Shown piece after piece: positions 17,313 through 25,759 of a stretch of DNA of 64,000 nt (positions within the stretch are counted from its first letter, which is position 1; each line of letters begins with the position of its first letter). The DNA comes from Alphaproteobacteria bacterium. GTDB lineage: Bacteria > Pseudomonadota > Alphaproteobacteria > Micropepsales > Micropepsaceae. The stretch spans positions 1-64,000 of the forward strand of contig JADHVO010000002.1 in NCBI GenBank assembly GCA_016783965.1, given 5' to 3'. The translations under genes and the position numbers were made by a program. The notes under the pieces were generated by a model. The model did no database searches, was not told the origin of the DNA, and saw only the letters and a program-made list of their open reading frames with translations.

Positions 17313-18386
17313 TTAAAAGCGGCGAGGATCGAAGGCAGCAATCTCCACACCACCGCCAAGCACCATCTGGGAGACAGCCGTGGCGACGGCCGGGGCAAAC
17401 AGAATCCCGTTGCGGAACTGGCCGGACGCGACGAACAGGCCCTCGACCTTTGTGCGACCGAGCACCGGTACACCATCCGGCGCTGCGGGGCGAAGACCGG
17501 CCCACCGCTCGACCACCTCCCAGGTCGTCAGAGACGGCACCAGGCCGATCGCGCGAGACGAGAGCCAGTTGGCGGCCTCGGTGCTGACGCTGGTATCGAA
17601 TCCCGCCTCGGTCATCGTGGCGCCGATGATCAGGCGATCGCCGCGCGGAACGAGGTAGACGTTGTTGCCCCAAACGACTTGTCGCGGCAAAGCTTTGGGC
17701 GACTTGGGCTGGATCGCAATGAGTTCGCCTTTCACAGGACGAATAGTTGGGAGCGCGCCCTCCGGCACGCCACCGAACGAACCCGACCATGCGCCGGCGG
17801 CGACGATGAAAGCGTCCGCCTCATAGCGACGAAAGGGGGTGTACAGGGCGATGGAACGATTGTCGCGGACCTCAAATCGGATGGCAGCTTCGTTGACACT
17901 CAAGATGCCTCCCGCGCGGACGAAGGCGGTGGCGAGCGCTGCGCCGAGGGCACGTGTGTCGACCTGGGCTTCGTCGGGAGCCCAGAGCGCCCCGGCGATA
18001 TCGGTGGCCAGCAGGGGTTCTCGCGCGCGGGCGGTGGCGCGATCGAGATGTTCGACGCCAGTCCAATTCTTGAAGCCAGCGAGGTCGGCGGCGGTCCGGG
18101 CGACAAACAACGCGCCGCTCTGACGATAGCCGATCTGCTGGCCCGAGGCGGCCTCGATCTCGCTGGCGAAGCCGGGCCAGAGGCTGGCAGAGCGGTGGCC
18201 AAACTCGGCCATGGGTGTCTGGGCGGCTCCCATCTCGCCCGCCGCAGCGATCATCCCGGCAGCGGCCCAGGTGGCGGCCTGGGCAGGCTGGGCGCGTTCC
18301 AGGACCGTTACCTTTGCGCCAGCCTGGCGCAACCGCCATCCGATCGAGAGCCCCGCGACACCCGCACCGACAATGACAACATTCAC
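17313..18386 (-). CDS. thiO: Glycine oxidase ThiO
   Basis: A 357-residue FAD-dependent D-amino-acid-oxidase-type enzyme. It has the dinucleotide fold GAGVAGLSIGWRLR at residues 7-20, the TWAAAGMIAAAGE and HLDRATAR segments and the C-terminal SGQFRNGILFAPA loop. ThiO oxidises glycine to iminoglycine for the thiazole of thiamin. No thiS, thiG or thiE is in the window, so the thiamin assignment rests on family resemblance only. Its start overlaps the 3' end of the CDP-alcohol phosphatidyltransferase-like gene by 4 bp (ATGA). Confidence 0.9.
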   Translation of the reverse strand: MNVVIVGAGVAGLSIGWRLRQAGAKVTVLERAQPAQAATWAAAGMIAAAGEMGAAQTPMAEFGHRSASLWPGFASEIEAASGQQIGYRQSGALFVARTAADLAGFKNWTGVEHLDRATARAREPLLATDIAGALWAPDEAQVDTRALGAALATAFVRAGGILSVNEAAIRFEVRDNRSIALYTPFRRYEADAFIVAAGAWSGSFGGVPEGALPTIRPVKGELIAIQPKSPKALPRQVVWGNNVYLVPRGDRLIIGATMTEAGFDTSVSTEAANWLSSRAIGLVPSLTTWEVVERWAGLRPAAPDGVPVLGRTKVEGLFVASGQFRNGILFAPAVATAVSQMVLGGGVEIAAFDPRRF

Positions 18387-18913
18387 GAGAAGACCGCCTG
18401 TGCCAAGCGCCTACCGGCACCTACAAAACAAAGCACGCCAATGACATACGCGACAATGCTGAACCGGTCAGGGAAGATGCAGCCTAGCGCGAACGCGATG
18501 AGCAGTTCCGTCTTGCCGACCACTTCTTCGGCGACTACGTCGGTCGATCCAGCACGGACGACCAAACCAAGGAGCAGGAACATCGCCGCGAGTGCCCGAT
18601 CAGGCATGGCAAGGGCGAAGGCGAACGGGACGGCAGCGCTCAGGACGAGATCGAGGGTACGGTCCAACGCTGCCTCTGCCGCTGTCGGGGGCTTAGCGCG
18701 GGCAATGGCACCAGCGAGCACGTCCAGGATGGCTCGCAATACCAGAAGGCCAAGCGCCAGCCAGTACTTGCGAAAGCCGATAGCTGGGAGCGCGGCCGCA
18801 CCGCTGACGAAGGCAGCCACCGTCGCCACTGTCGTGGAGATGCTCGATGACAGGCGTGCGCCGGCCGGAGCCAGGTAAGGGGCGGCAGCGCGGGAGAGGA
18901 CGGCGTCAAGCAT
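18383..18913 (-). CDS. CDP-alcohol phosphatidyltransferase-like membrane protein (degenerate motif)
   Basis: A 176-residue protein from the ATG that opens MLDAVLSRAAAPYL; an in-frame extension upstream would run into the promoter of the divergent ggt gene. It has about five hydrophobic helices. The family motif DxxDGxxAR-x8-GxxxDxxxD is recognisable as LDVLAGAIAR and AALDRTLDLV, but the second aspartate is Ala (A in DVLAG) and the G of GxxxD is Ala. Active members need these residues, so this may be inactive or have a new role. It overlaps thiO by 4 bp and lies divergent to ggt across 148 bp. Confidence 0.65.
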   Translation of the reverse strand: MLDAVLSRAAAPYLAPAGARLSSSISTTVATVAAFVSGAAALPAIGFRKYWLALGLLVLRAILDVLAGAIARAKPPTAAEAALDRTLDLVLSAAVPFAFALAMPDRALAAMFLLLGLVVRAGSTDVVAEEVVGKTELLIAFALGCIFPDRFSIVAYVIGVLCFVGAGRRLAQAVFS

Positions 18914-19061
18914 GAGTGGCTTATGGGGGCGGGCGATGGCCCCGTCAAACCATTCGACCGTGTCGGATGTACGGCGTAAGCCCGAAAATCTGGCGGCGCC
19001 CCCTTGTCTTGGGTCGGGCAATTTGCCCGTCTTGCGCTCGCGGGACGTGCGGCGGATCACC

Positions 19062-20837
19062 ATGAAATTCTCTCGGGCTTTCGCAGGAGTGTTAGCAATC
19101 ATGGCAGTGGGGCTTGTTTCGAACACCGCGTTCGGCGATCTGGGACGCGGCGACCGCTATTCCGGGGCACAGTGGGCGACACGTTCGCCGGTGCTAGGGC
19201 AGCATGGCATGGCGGCGACGGCCGTCCCGCTCGCGACCCAAGTCGCGATCGACATCCTTAAGAAGGGTGGCAGCGCGGTGGATGCGGCCATCGCAGCCAA
19301 CGCGACCCTCGGCCTGATGGAGCCGGTGTCGAACGGCATCGGCGGCGATCTGTTCGCCATCGTCTGGGATCCGAAGACCAGGAAGCTTTACGGATACAAC
19401 AGCTCGGGCCGGGCGCCGAAAGGACGCTCGCTGGAGCAGATGGTCGACAAGATCAAGGCGCTCGATGCCAAGCTGGGGGTGCCCTATCAACCGCACATCC
19501 CCAAGTATGGCTCGCTTGCCATCACCGTGCCGGGCACGGTCGACGGTTGGGGCGCGCTGCACGACAAGTTCGGCAAATTGCCGCTCAAGGACGATCTCGC
19601 GCCGGCCATCGCTTACGCCCAGAACGGCTTTCCAGTCACACAGCTCATCGCGATGTACTGGAAGGCCAACATGGCGACCTTCGATCGCGCGGGAGCGATG
19701 ATCGAAGAGCACGACAACGCCCGCCACACCTACCTGGTGAACGGCAAGACCCCGACCGAAGGCGAGATCTTCCGCAATCCGGACCTGGCGCACGCGCTGG
19801 GCCTGATCGCGAAGGGCGGGCGCGACGTCTATTACAAAGGCGACATCGCGCACAGGATCGACGCCTACTTCAAGCGCATCGGCGGCGACCTGCGTTACGA
19901 AGACTTTGCGGCACATCATGGCGAATGGGTCGATCCGCTGGGTGTGAACTACCGTGGCTACGACGTGTATGAGCTGCCGCCGAATTCGCAGGGTGCAGCG
20001 GTGTTGCAGATGCTGCAGATCCTGAAGGGTTACGACCTGAAGAAGATGGGCGCCGGCACGGCGGACACACTGACCGCGATGCTGGAGGCCAAGCGCCTTA
20101 CTTTCGAGGACCTGGCAAAGTGGTACGCCGATCCGGCTTTCGCGCATGTGCCCATGAAGGAGCTGCTATCGGACAGATACGCCGACATGCGGCGCAAGCT
20201 GATCGACCTCGCCAAGGCGAATCCCAATGTCGGCCCGGGCGATCCGAGGCTGGGTCAGGGCGACACGACCTATTTCTGCACGGCCGACAAGGACGGGATG
20301 ATGGTTTCGATCATCCAGTCGAACTATCGCGGCATGGGTTCAGGGCTTGTGGCCGACGGCCTGGGCTTCATGTTCCAGGACCGCGGTGAGCTCTACTCGC
20401 TCGATCCCAAGGCGGCGAATGTCTATGCGCCGGGCAAGCGGCCGTTCCAGACCATCATCCCGGGCTTCGTGATGAAGGACGGCCAGCCCTTCATGGCGTT
20501 CGGCCTGATGGGCGGGGACATGCAGCCCCAGGGCCATGTGCAGGTACTGACCGACATCATCGACTTCGGCATGAACGTGCAGGAAGCCGGCGACGCAGCG
20601 CGCTGGTACCATCACGGCGGCAGCGAAGTCACCGGTGAACCGCCCACGGCCAACATCGTAGAGATGGAGAGCGGCTTCGATTCCGCGGTGAGGGCCGAAC
20701 TGGAACGGCGCGGCTATACCGTAAAGCCGGGCACCGGCGCGTTCGGCGGCTACCAGGCGATCCAATGGGACGCAAAGAGCCGCGTGTACTGGGGCGGCTC
20801 CGAGATGCGCAAGGACGGAATGGCGATCGGGTATTAA
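19062..20837 (+). CDS. ggt: Gamma-glutamyltransferase
   Basis: A 591-residue enzyme from the ATG opening MKFSRAFAGVLA, with a Sec signal peptide (about residues 1-25). It is periplasmic and cleaves gamma-glutamyl bonds of glutathione and transfers the group. Members self-process at the amino side of a threonine; here that is predicted as T402 in GQGDTTYFCTADKDG. The VDAAIAANATLGLMEPVSNGIGGD segment marks the large subunit. GLMGGDMQPQGHVQVLTDI is the small-subunit oxyanion region. It is monocistronic. The divergent neighbour starts 148 bp upstream. Confidence 0.93.
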   Translation: MKFSRAFAGVLAIMAVGLVSNTAFGDLGRGDRYSGAQWATRSPVLGQHGMAATAVPLATQVAIDILKKGGSAVDAAIAANATLGLMEPVSNGIGGDLFAIVWDPKTRKLYGYNSSGRAPKGRSLEQMVDKIKALDAKLGVPYQPHIPKYGSLAITVPGTVDGWGALHDKFGKLPLKDDLAPAIAYAQNGFPVTQLIAMYWKANMATFDRAGAMIEEHDNARHTYLVNGKTPTEGEIFRNPDLAHALGLIAKGGRDVYYKGDIAHRIDAYFKRIGGDLRYEDFAAHHGEWVDPLGVNYRGYDVYELPPNSQGAAVLQMLQILKGYDLKKMGAGTADTLTAMLEAKRLTFEDLAKWYADPAFAHVPMKELLSDRYADMRRKLIDLAKANPNVGPGDPRLGQGDTTYFCTADKDGMMVSIIQSNYRGMGSGLVADGLGFMFQDRGELYSLDPKAANVYAPGKRPFQTIIPGFVMKDGQPFMAFGLMGGDMQPQGHVQVLTDIIDFGMNVQEAGDAARWYHHGGSEVTGEPPTANIVEMESGFDSAVRAELERRGYTVKPGTGAFGGYQAIQWDAKSRVYWGGSEMRKDGMAIGY

Positions 20838-20838
20838 G

Positions 20839-21243
20839 CTATCTCTGAGCGTCCACGCCGGGAATATCGCTCAGGTTCATGGCAAACGGCGCGGCCGAGC
20901 CGCACCAGATCATTCGCCTTGGCGGAAGCTCGTCGCGTTCGCGGATCGAGCCCCAGCGCAAGGAAACGGTCGGCGGCTTGTCGGGGTTGGCGGCGTAGAT
21001 CGGGGAGCCGCATTCTGGACAGAACGTTTGGGCGCGCTTCGTGCCGCTGTCGCCGGTCTTGACGTAGGTCTTCAGCATGCCGCGGGTCAGATGGAAGTTT
21101 TGCGTCGGCGTCGGCAGCGTGACGCGATAGGGGGAGCCGCTGAGCTGCTGGCAATCAGTGCAGTGGCAGATGCCGACATTGGCGGGATCGACCTCCGCCT
21201 CATACGCCACCGCACCGCAGTGGCAGCCGCCCTCGATCTTCAT
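20839..21243 (-). CDS. GFA family protein (glutathione-dependent formaldehyde-activating type)
   Basis: A 134-residue zinc-binding protein. Cysteine pairs are at CHCGAVAY, ICHCTDCQQLSGSP and FCPECGSPIY, the standard GFA arrangement. Family members bind zinc and are named for S-hydroxymethylglutathione formation, but most are of unproven function. The ATG overlaps the stop of the PCuAC gene by 4 bp (ATGA), so the two are translationally coupled. Its stop lies 1 bp past the ggt stop on the opposite strand. A second GFA gene sits inside the pyruvate dehydrogenase operon. Confidence 0.88.
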   Translation of the reverse strand: MKIEGGCHCGAVAYEAEVDPANVGICHCTDCQQLSGSPYRVTLPTPTQNFHLTRGMLKTYVKTGDSGTKRAQTFCPECGSPIYAANPDKPPTVSLRWGSIRERDELPPRRMIWCGSAAPFAMNLSDIPGVDAQR

Positions 21244-21683
21244 CGAGCCCCCTGCCCGCGCGCATTGACGACGTGGAAGGTGACGTCGCTCGTCGTGCCA
21301 TTGCCGAACGTGAGCGTGATCTTCATCGTACCGCCTGCACGCAGCCGGGGCGACGCGGCCATGCACATCAGGTGATAGCCGCCCGGCGCGAATACGACGC
21401 GCTGGCCACGCGCGATCGTCACGGACGATACGTCGTCCATGCGCGCCATACCGCCTGCCGTCGAACTCCGGTGCATCATGATCATGCCGCAGTCCGAGGA
21501 CTGCGCGCCCGTCAGCACCAGCGGGTCGTGGCCAACGTTCGTGATGTTGAAGTACCCGGCCGCCGGAACGCCGGGGATGAGCCGCAGATAGGGCTGCGAG
21601 ACGGCGGCGCTTGGCGAGGCCGCACCGCAAAGCAAACTGCCAGCCAAAAGCGCCGCCACAGCTTCAAACAGCCTCTTGTGCAT
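21240..21683 (-). CDS. Periplasmic copper chaperone PCu(A)C
   Basis: A 147-residue secreted protein with a Sec signal (about residues 1-27). It carries the copper-site pattern of the PCu(A)C family: MMHRSSTAGGM followed by M, and HLMCM about 30 residues later, with Met and His ligands. It delivers Cu(I) to SCO and to the CuA site of cytochrome oxidase. Its start overlaps the 3' end of the CtaG gene by 20 bp. Downstream it is coupled to the GFA gene. The cluster CtaG-PCuAC-GFA on one strand and SCO divergent is a coherent oxidase-assembly locus. Confidence 0.9.
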   Translation of the reverse strand: MHKRLFEAVAALLAGSLLCGAASPSAAVSQPYLRLIPGVPAAGYFNITNVGHDPLVLTGAQSSDCGMIMMHRSSTAGGMARMDDVSSVTIARGQRVVFAPGGYHLMCMAASPRLRAGGTMKITLTFGNGTTSDVTFHVVNARGQGAR

Positions 21684-22575
21684 GCTCCGCCCGCTCCTCG
21701 TTCACCCGCATGGTCCACAACACGGCGATCATAGCAGCAAAGCTGGTGAGTGTGCCGGGCAGCCAGATGATCAGGCCGCCATAGTGCTGATCGTTCATCG
21801 CCGTCATTGGCAGAAGGCGGCCGCAAATCGTGTAGACCGGATACCAGTCGGTGGTCGACAGCGAGAGCAGCGCGCCCAGCAGCATCTGCGGCAACTCGAT
21901 GATCAGGATTATGGCGGCACGCATCAGGTGCGACAGGCGCGCGGGCGGCCTAGGGCGCGGGTCGAGCACCAGCGACCAGAACATCGCGCCGTTGATCGCC
22001 ATGGTGCAGTTCATGAGGTCATAGAGATCGGTGTCCAGCATCACACGGGTGTGAATCGACGGTAGCAACCAGAAATACAAAAGGCCGACGAACAGCAGCG
22101 GCGCGACGGCCGGATGCTGAAGGAAATCCACAATGCGCCGAACCGGCTTCGCATCAGTGAAGAGCGTGAGGAATCCCGGCATGCCGGCACGGAGCACCGG
22201 ACCGGCGGCGGCAAGGCCGATCAGGAAGGCGCCGGCATGATGCAGCACGAAATGCGCCAAGCGATGGACGAAGAACATATGCTGCGCCCAGTAGTCGACG
22301 TGGGTCTGGAGCACGACATAGAACGACAGGGCGCCGAGCAGGAAGCTGGCCGCGCGCCACCGCGCGATACGAACGCCGCTCTGCCAGCCGCGCCAGAACC
22401 ATAGAAGGCTGAGTGCGGTCGCCAGGTAGACCGTCCAGGAAAACTCCCACGGCATCCAGAACGGAAGCTGCGCCGGATAGAGGCGGCAAGCGACGTCGAT
22501 GGCGAAGCCGAAGGCGAAGATACCGAGATAGATCGGGCCGTCGAAGCGCGCGGTTGCGATGGAGGCTGCAGGCAT
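21664..22575 (-). CDS. ctaG: CtaG-like (caa3-type) cytochrome c oxidase assembly protein
   Basis: A 303-residue integral membrane protein with about seven to eight hydrophobic helices. Conserved family segments are HVDYWAQHMFFVHRLAHFVLHHAG (about residues 92-115, histidine-rich), HPAVAPLLFVGLLYFWLLP and the C-terminal NDQHYGGLIIWLPG. Members support CuA/CuB insertion into haem-copper oxidases. This is the membrane CtaG_Cox family, unlike the small Cox11 protein. It lies divergent to SCO with 87 bp between starts, so one regulatory region likely serves both. Confidence 0.9.
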   Translation of the reverse strand: MPAASIATARFDGPIYLGIFAFGFAIDVACRLYPAQLPFWMPWEFSWTVYLATALSLLWFWRGWQSGVRIARWRAASFLLGALSFYVVLQTHVDYWAQHMFFVHRLAHFVLHHAGAFLIGLAAAGPVLRAGMPGFLTLFTDAKPVRRIVDFLQHPAVAPLLFVGLLYFWLLPSIHTRVMLDTDLYDLMNCTMAINGAMFWSLVLDPRPRPPARLSHLMRAAIILIIELPQMLLGALLSLSTTDWYPVYTICGRLLPMTAMNDQHYGGLIIWLPGTLTSFAAMIAVLWTMRVNEERAEHAQEAV

Positions 22576-22662
22576 CGCGGTCTTATACGGCGGCAGTCGC
22601 GCGGTTTGCGAGGCGATTGGTCACAGCAATCCCCTCCCCCCTTCGCATGGTACGTCGTCGGC

Positions 22663-23232
22663 ATGAAACTCCGGGCTGTCGCCGTTCTCGTCGCCGTGCT
22701 GCTTGCCGCGTGCAGCAAGCAGAGCGGTTGGCATGCAACCGACATCACTGGCGCGATGCCGCCGCTGGTGTTCACAATGACCCGCGCCAGCGATGGCGAG
22801 ATCGTGAGCGAGGCCGATTATCGCGGCAAGATCGTCGTGCTCTATTTCGGTTACACGCATTGTCCAGACATCTGCCCGACAACCTTGGCCAACCTGGCAG
22901 AGGCGCTGGGCAAGCTAGGCGCGAAGGCGGATGGCGTACGCGTGCTATTCGTTACCGTCGATCCCAACCGCGACACGCCGGATCTGATGAAAGGTTACGT
23001 GAATTCGTTCGCGCCGCAGGTGAACGGCTTGCGCGGGACGGACGATCAGCTTGCGGCGCTGGCGCGGCGCTATCGCGTTGCCTACACGGTCACGCCGGGG
23101 CCGAATTACGAGGTGATGCACTCCAATGCCGTGTTCTTCTTTGGCCGCGACGGGCGTGCACACCTGGTATCGACCGACACCAAGGATATCGGGGCACTGA
23201 CCGAGGACCTGAACCACCTCCTAGATATGTAG
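22663..23232 (+). CDS. SCO1/SenC family copper-binding lipoprotein
   Basis: A 189-residue protein from the ATG opening MKLRAVAVLV. The N-terminus is a lipoprotein signal with lipobox LLAACS (cleavage before Cys). The thioredoxin-like SCO domain has the copper site CPDICPTT (CxxxC) in GYTHCPDICPTT, and the distal histidine is in YEVMHSNAVFFF. It inserts copper into cytochrome oxidase CuA together with the PCuAC protein encoded on the opposite strand. Its 3' end overlaps the end of the lpdA gene by about 12 bp. Confidence 0.93.
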   Translation: MKLRAVAVLVAVLLAACSKQSGWHATDITGAMPPLVFTMTRASDGEIVSEADYRGKIVVLYFGYTHCPDICPTTLANLAEALGKLGAKADGVRVLFVTVDPNRDTPDLMKGYVNSFAPQVNGLRGTDDQLAALARRYRVAYTVTPGPNYEVMHSNAVFFFGRDGRAHLVSTDTKDIGALTEDLNHLLDM

Positions 23233-24618
23233 CGCCTTCTTGTCGGCATCCAGCACCGCTTCGTGCAGCATCTCGGACAGGGTCGGGTGCGGGAAGATGG
23301 TATGCTGGAGCTCGGCGTCTGTCAGTTCGCCGGTCTTGGCGACGGTGTAGGAGTTGATGAGTTCGGTGACTTCCGCACCGATCATGTGCGCGCCCAGCAT
23401 CTCGCCGGTGTCGGCGTCGAACACCGTCTTGATCATGCCCTCCGCTTCGCCTAAGGCGATGGCCTTGCCGTTGCCAATGAAGGGAAACCGACCAACCTTG
23501 ATCTTTCGGCCGGTGGCTTTCGCCTTCGCTTCGGTCAGGCCCACACTGGCGACCTGCGGCCAGCAATAGGTGCAGCCCGGAACGTTGGCCGTGTTGAGCG
23601 GGTGCACGCCCTTCGCGCCGGCGATGCGCTCCGCGACAATCACACCCTCATGCATCGCCTTGTGCGCGAGCCAGGGCCCGCCACAGAGGTCGCCGATGGC
23701 CCAGATGCCCGGGACGCCGGTCTCGCCCCACTCGCTGATCACGACATGGGTACGATCGACCTTCACGCCGGCTGCTTCGAGCCCGATGTTCTCCACATTG
23801 CCGACGATTCCTACGGCCAGGATCACGCGATCGACAGTCAGGGTTTCGGTTTTGCCGTCCTTGGTCTTCAGCGTCGCAGTGACATTGTCGGCGCCCTTCT
23901 CGAGCTGCTCGACCGTCGTCCCGACCTTGATCTTCATGCCCTGTTTGGCGAAGGCCTTAGCGGCCATGGCCGAGATTTCTTCATCCTCCACCGGCAGGAC
24001 GCGGTCTAGCACCTCGACCACCATCACCTCGGCGCCGAGCGTGCGGTAGAAGCTCGCAAACTCGATGCCGATGGCGCCGGAGCCGACGATCAGCAGCGAC
24101 TTCGGGAAAGAGGGCGGCACCATCGCTTCGCGATAAGTCCAGATCAGCTTGCCGTCCGGCTCCATGCCCGGGAAGGTGCGCGCGCGGGCGCCCGTTGCGA
24201 GCACGACGTTCTTTGCGGTGACCTCTTCCGTCTTGCCGTCCTTGGTGACCGTGAGCTTGCCCTTACCCGCGAGCTTCGCCTCACCGGCAATCACGGCAAT
24301 CTTGTGTTTCTTCATGAGGAAAGCGACGCCATTGGAGAGTTGTTGTGCCACCTTGCGCGAGCGTTCGACGATCCTGGCGATGTCAAACTTCATGTTGTCA
24401 GCACTGAAACCGAACTCGTTCAACCGGTGCATCAGGTGCCATATCTCCGACGACCGAAGCAGCGCCTTGGTCGGGATGCAGCCCCAGTTGAGGCAGATGC
24501 CGCCCAGGCGATCGCGCTCCACGATCGCTGTCTTGAGGCCGAGCTGTGCGGCGCGAATAGCACAGACGTAACCGCCCGGGCCTGCTCCGATGACAACTAC
24601 GTCATAGGTATCAGCCAA
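23221..24618 (-). CDS. lpdA: Dihydrolipoyl dehydrogenase (E3)
   Basis: A 465-residue FAD-NAD oxidoreductase that reoxidises lipoamide in 2-oxoacid dehydrogenase complexes. The FAD fold is VVVIGAGPGGYVCAIRAAQLG, and the redox disulfide is GGICLNWGCIP (about 34-44). The NAD fold is GSGAIGIEFASFY, and the C-terminal catalytic His is in HPTLSEMLHEAV. I chose TTG at 24618 because GGAGG lies 5 nt upstream; a GTG 18 bp upstream has no such site. The start therefore lies inside the DUF3667 gene (8-bp overlap). This E3 closes the pdh operon. Confidence 0.95.
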   Translation of the reverse strand: MADTYDVVVIGAGPGGYVCAIRAAQLGLKTAIVERDRLGGICLNWGCIPTKALLRSSEIWHLMHRLNEFGFSADNMKFDIARIVERSRKVAQQLSNGVAFLMKKHKIAVIAGEAKLAGKGKLTVTKDGKTEEVTAKNVVLATGARARTFPGMEPDGKLIWTYREAMVPPSFPKSLLIVGSGAIGIEFASFYRTLGAEVMVVEVLDRVLPVEDEEISAMAAKAFAKQGMKIKVGTTVEQLEKGADNVTATLKTKDGKTETLTVDRVILAVGIVGNVENIGLEAAGVKVDRTHVVISEWGETGVPGIWAIGDLCGGPWLAHKAMHEGVIVAERIAGAKGVHPLNTANVPGCTYCWPQVASVGLTEAKAKATGRKIKVGRFPFIGNGKAIALGEAEGMIKTVFDADTGEMLGAHMIGAEVTELINSYTVAKTGELTDAELQHTIFPHPTLSEMLHEAVLDADKKALHI

Positions 24619-25753
24619 GATTGCCTCCAAAAACACTGAGCGCGAGCACGCCGACCATGGCGGGCAGCAGGAAGAAGATGCAGTAGACGGCCGAGACGCC
24701 GAGGAACTTGATCGCGGTCATCACCCAGCCCTGTGCGTAGAACCGTTTCATGGCGAGCAGGATGTAAACCGACATCCCCACGAAGAATATCCAGGAGACC
24801 GTGTCGCCCGTCATGATCTGAGCGAGACCGACGCACACCATTAGTATCACAAAAACGAAGGCGTGAATGTTGAGCGAAAACACCAGATGGTCGACGAGGA
24901 AGAAGTCCTTGCGTCTTCGGATGTGAAACAGCGCCAACAGAAGCGCGTAAAGCGGCAGCAGCAGGAACATCACCCTCGGCAGCCAGGTGGTCAGCGGGCC
25001 ATTCAGCGCCGCCGGATCGGCGGCAAGCTGGTTCAGAGTGCCGTACACGTTGCGCTCGACCCAATCCGCTTCCTTCTTACCGGGGCCGGTAACCTCCACT
25101 ACGCCGGCGTCCTTGAGACGATCACGCGCTGCCGCCGGGAGACTTGAACGATAAGCGCCGATCCGGGTGAAAAAGTGCGCCTGCTCGGAATAGTTGAAGA
25201 GACCGCCAGGCCGCAGCGCCTTTGCCCTTTTGATCGGGATCAGCGGCTTGATGGTCTTTCTTGCGTCCGGATCGTCGTCGTTCTTGTCGTAAGCCGGATT
25301 GGCGATGAAGGGCTGGCCGTTCTGCCATATGACCTTTTGTGGCGTCGCCTTTATCTCGAACTGAACGATCGCGATGTTCGTGACGCTGAGCAGGGCGAAG
25401 AACACCAGCGAGACGAACAGATAGAGCCGGATCGCGGGCGAATAGGGCTGCGTCTGGCCTCGGCGGAAGGCAGCGGGCAGCTCGCCAGGCTGGAGCAGCA
25501 GCGCGCGGGCGGTGCGCACCATGCGGCTGTCCATATTGGCGAAGTCAGTCACGAGATCGTGGATCAGGATGCCAACCGAGCGGCGGTGGGTCTTGCTCGG
25601 CTGACCGCACACGGCGCAATAGGGACCAACCAGGGGCTTCGTGCAGTTTGCGCAGGCGCCTGGCGTGTGGCCGCGCTCTGCCATTGCAGAGGCTGCGAGT
25701 TCGATCGCCGCGACGCTGCCGGTTTCCAGAATGGCTTCGATGTCCCCTGCCAT
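24611..25753 (-). CDS. DUF3667 membrane protein with zinc ribbon
   Basis: A 380-residue protein. The N-terminal zinc-ribbon (CANCTKPLVGPYCAVCGQP, about residues 34-52) leads to a conserved helical stretch and to four or five membrane helices (about 110-130 and 275-375). A long linker contains the NDDDPDARKT and GLFNYSEQ segments. DUF3667 proteins are inner-membrane proteins of unknown function. It lies between pdhC (6 bp gap) and lpdA (8-bp overlap) on the same strand, so it is co-transcribed with the pyruvate dehydrogenase genes. Its 3' end includes the Shine-Dalgarno site for lpdA. Confidence 0.88.
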   Translation of the reverse strand: MAGDIEAILETGSVAAIELAASAMAERGHTPGACANCTKPLVGPYCAVCGQPSKTHRRSVGILIHDLVTDFANMDSRMVRTARALLLQPGELPAAFRRGQTQPYSPAIRLYLFVSLVFFALLSVTNIAIVQFEIKATPQKVIWQNGQPFIANPAYDKNDDDPDARKTIKPLIPIKRAKALRPGGLFNYSEQAHFFTRIGAYRSSLPAAARDRLKDAGVVEVTGPGKKEADWVERNVYGTLNQLAADPAALNGPLTTWLPRVMFLLLPLYALLLALFHIRRRKDFFLVDHLVFSLNIHAFVFVILMVCVGLAQIMTGDTVSWIFFVGMSVYILLAMKRFYAQGWVMTAIKFLGVSAVYCIFFLLPAMVGVLALSVFGGNLG

Positions 25754-25759
25754 GCACCC

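Noticed and set aside
17106..18878. A 590-codon plus-strand frame
   Set aside because: It lies antisense to thiO and neighbours, with no recognisable domain.
18912..19061. Upstream extension of ggt
   Set aside because: No ribosome binding site, and a signal peptide starts directly at the ATG 19062.
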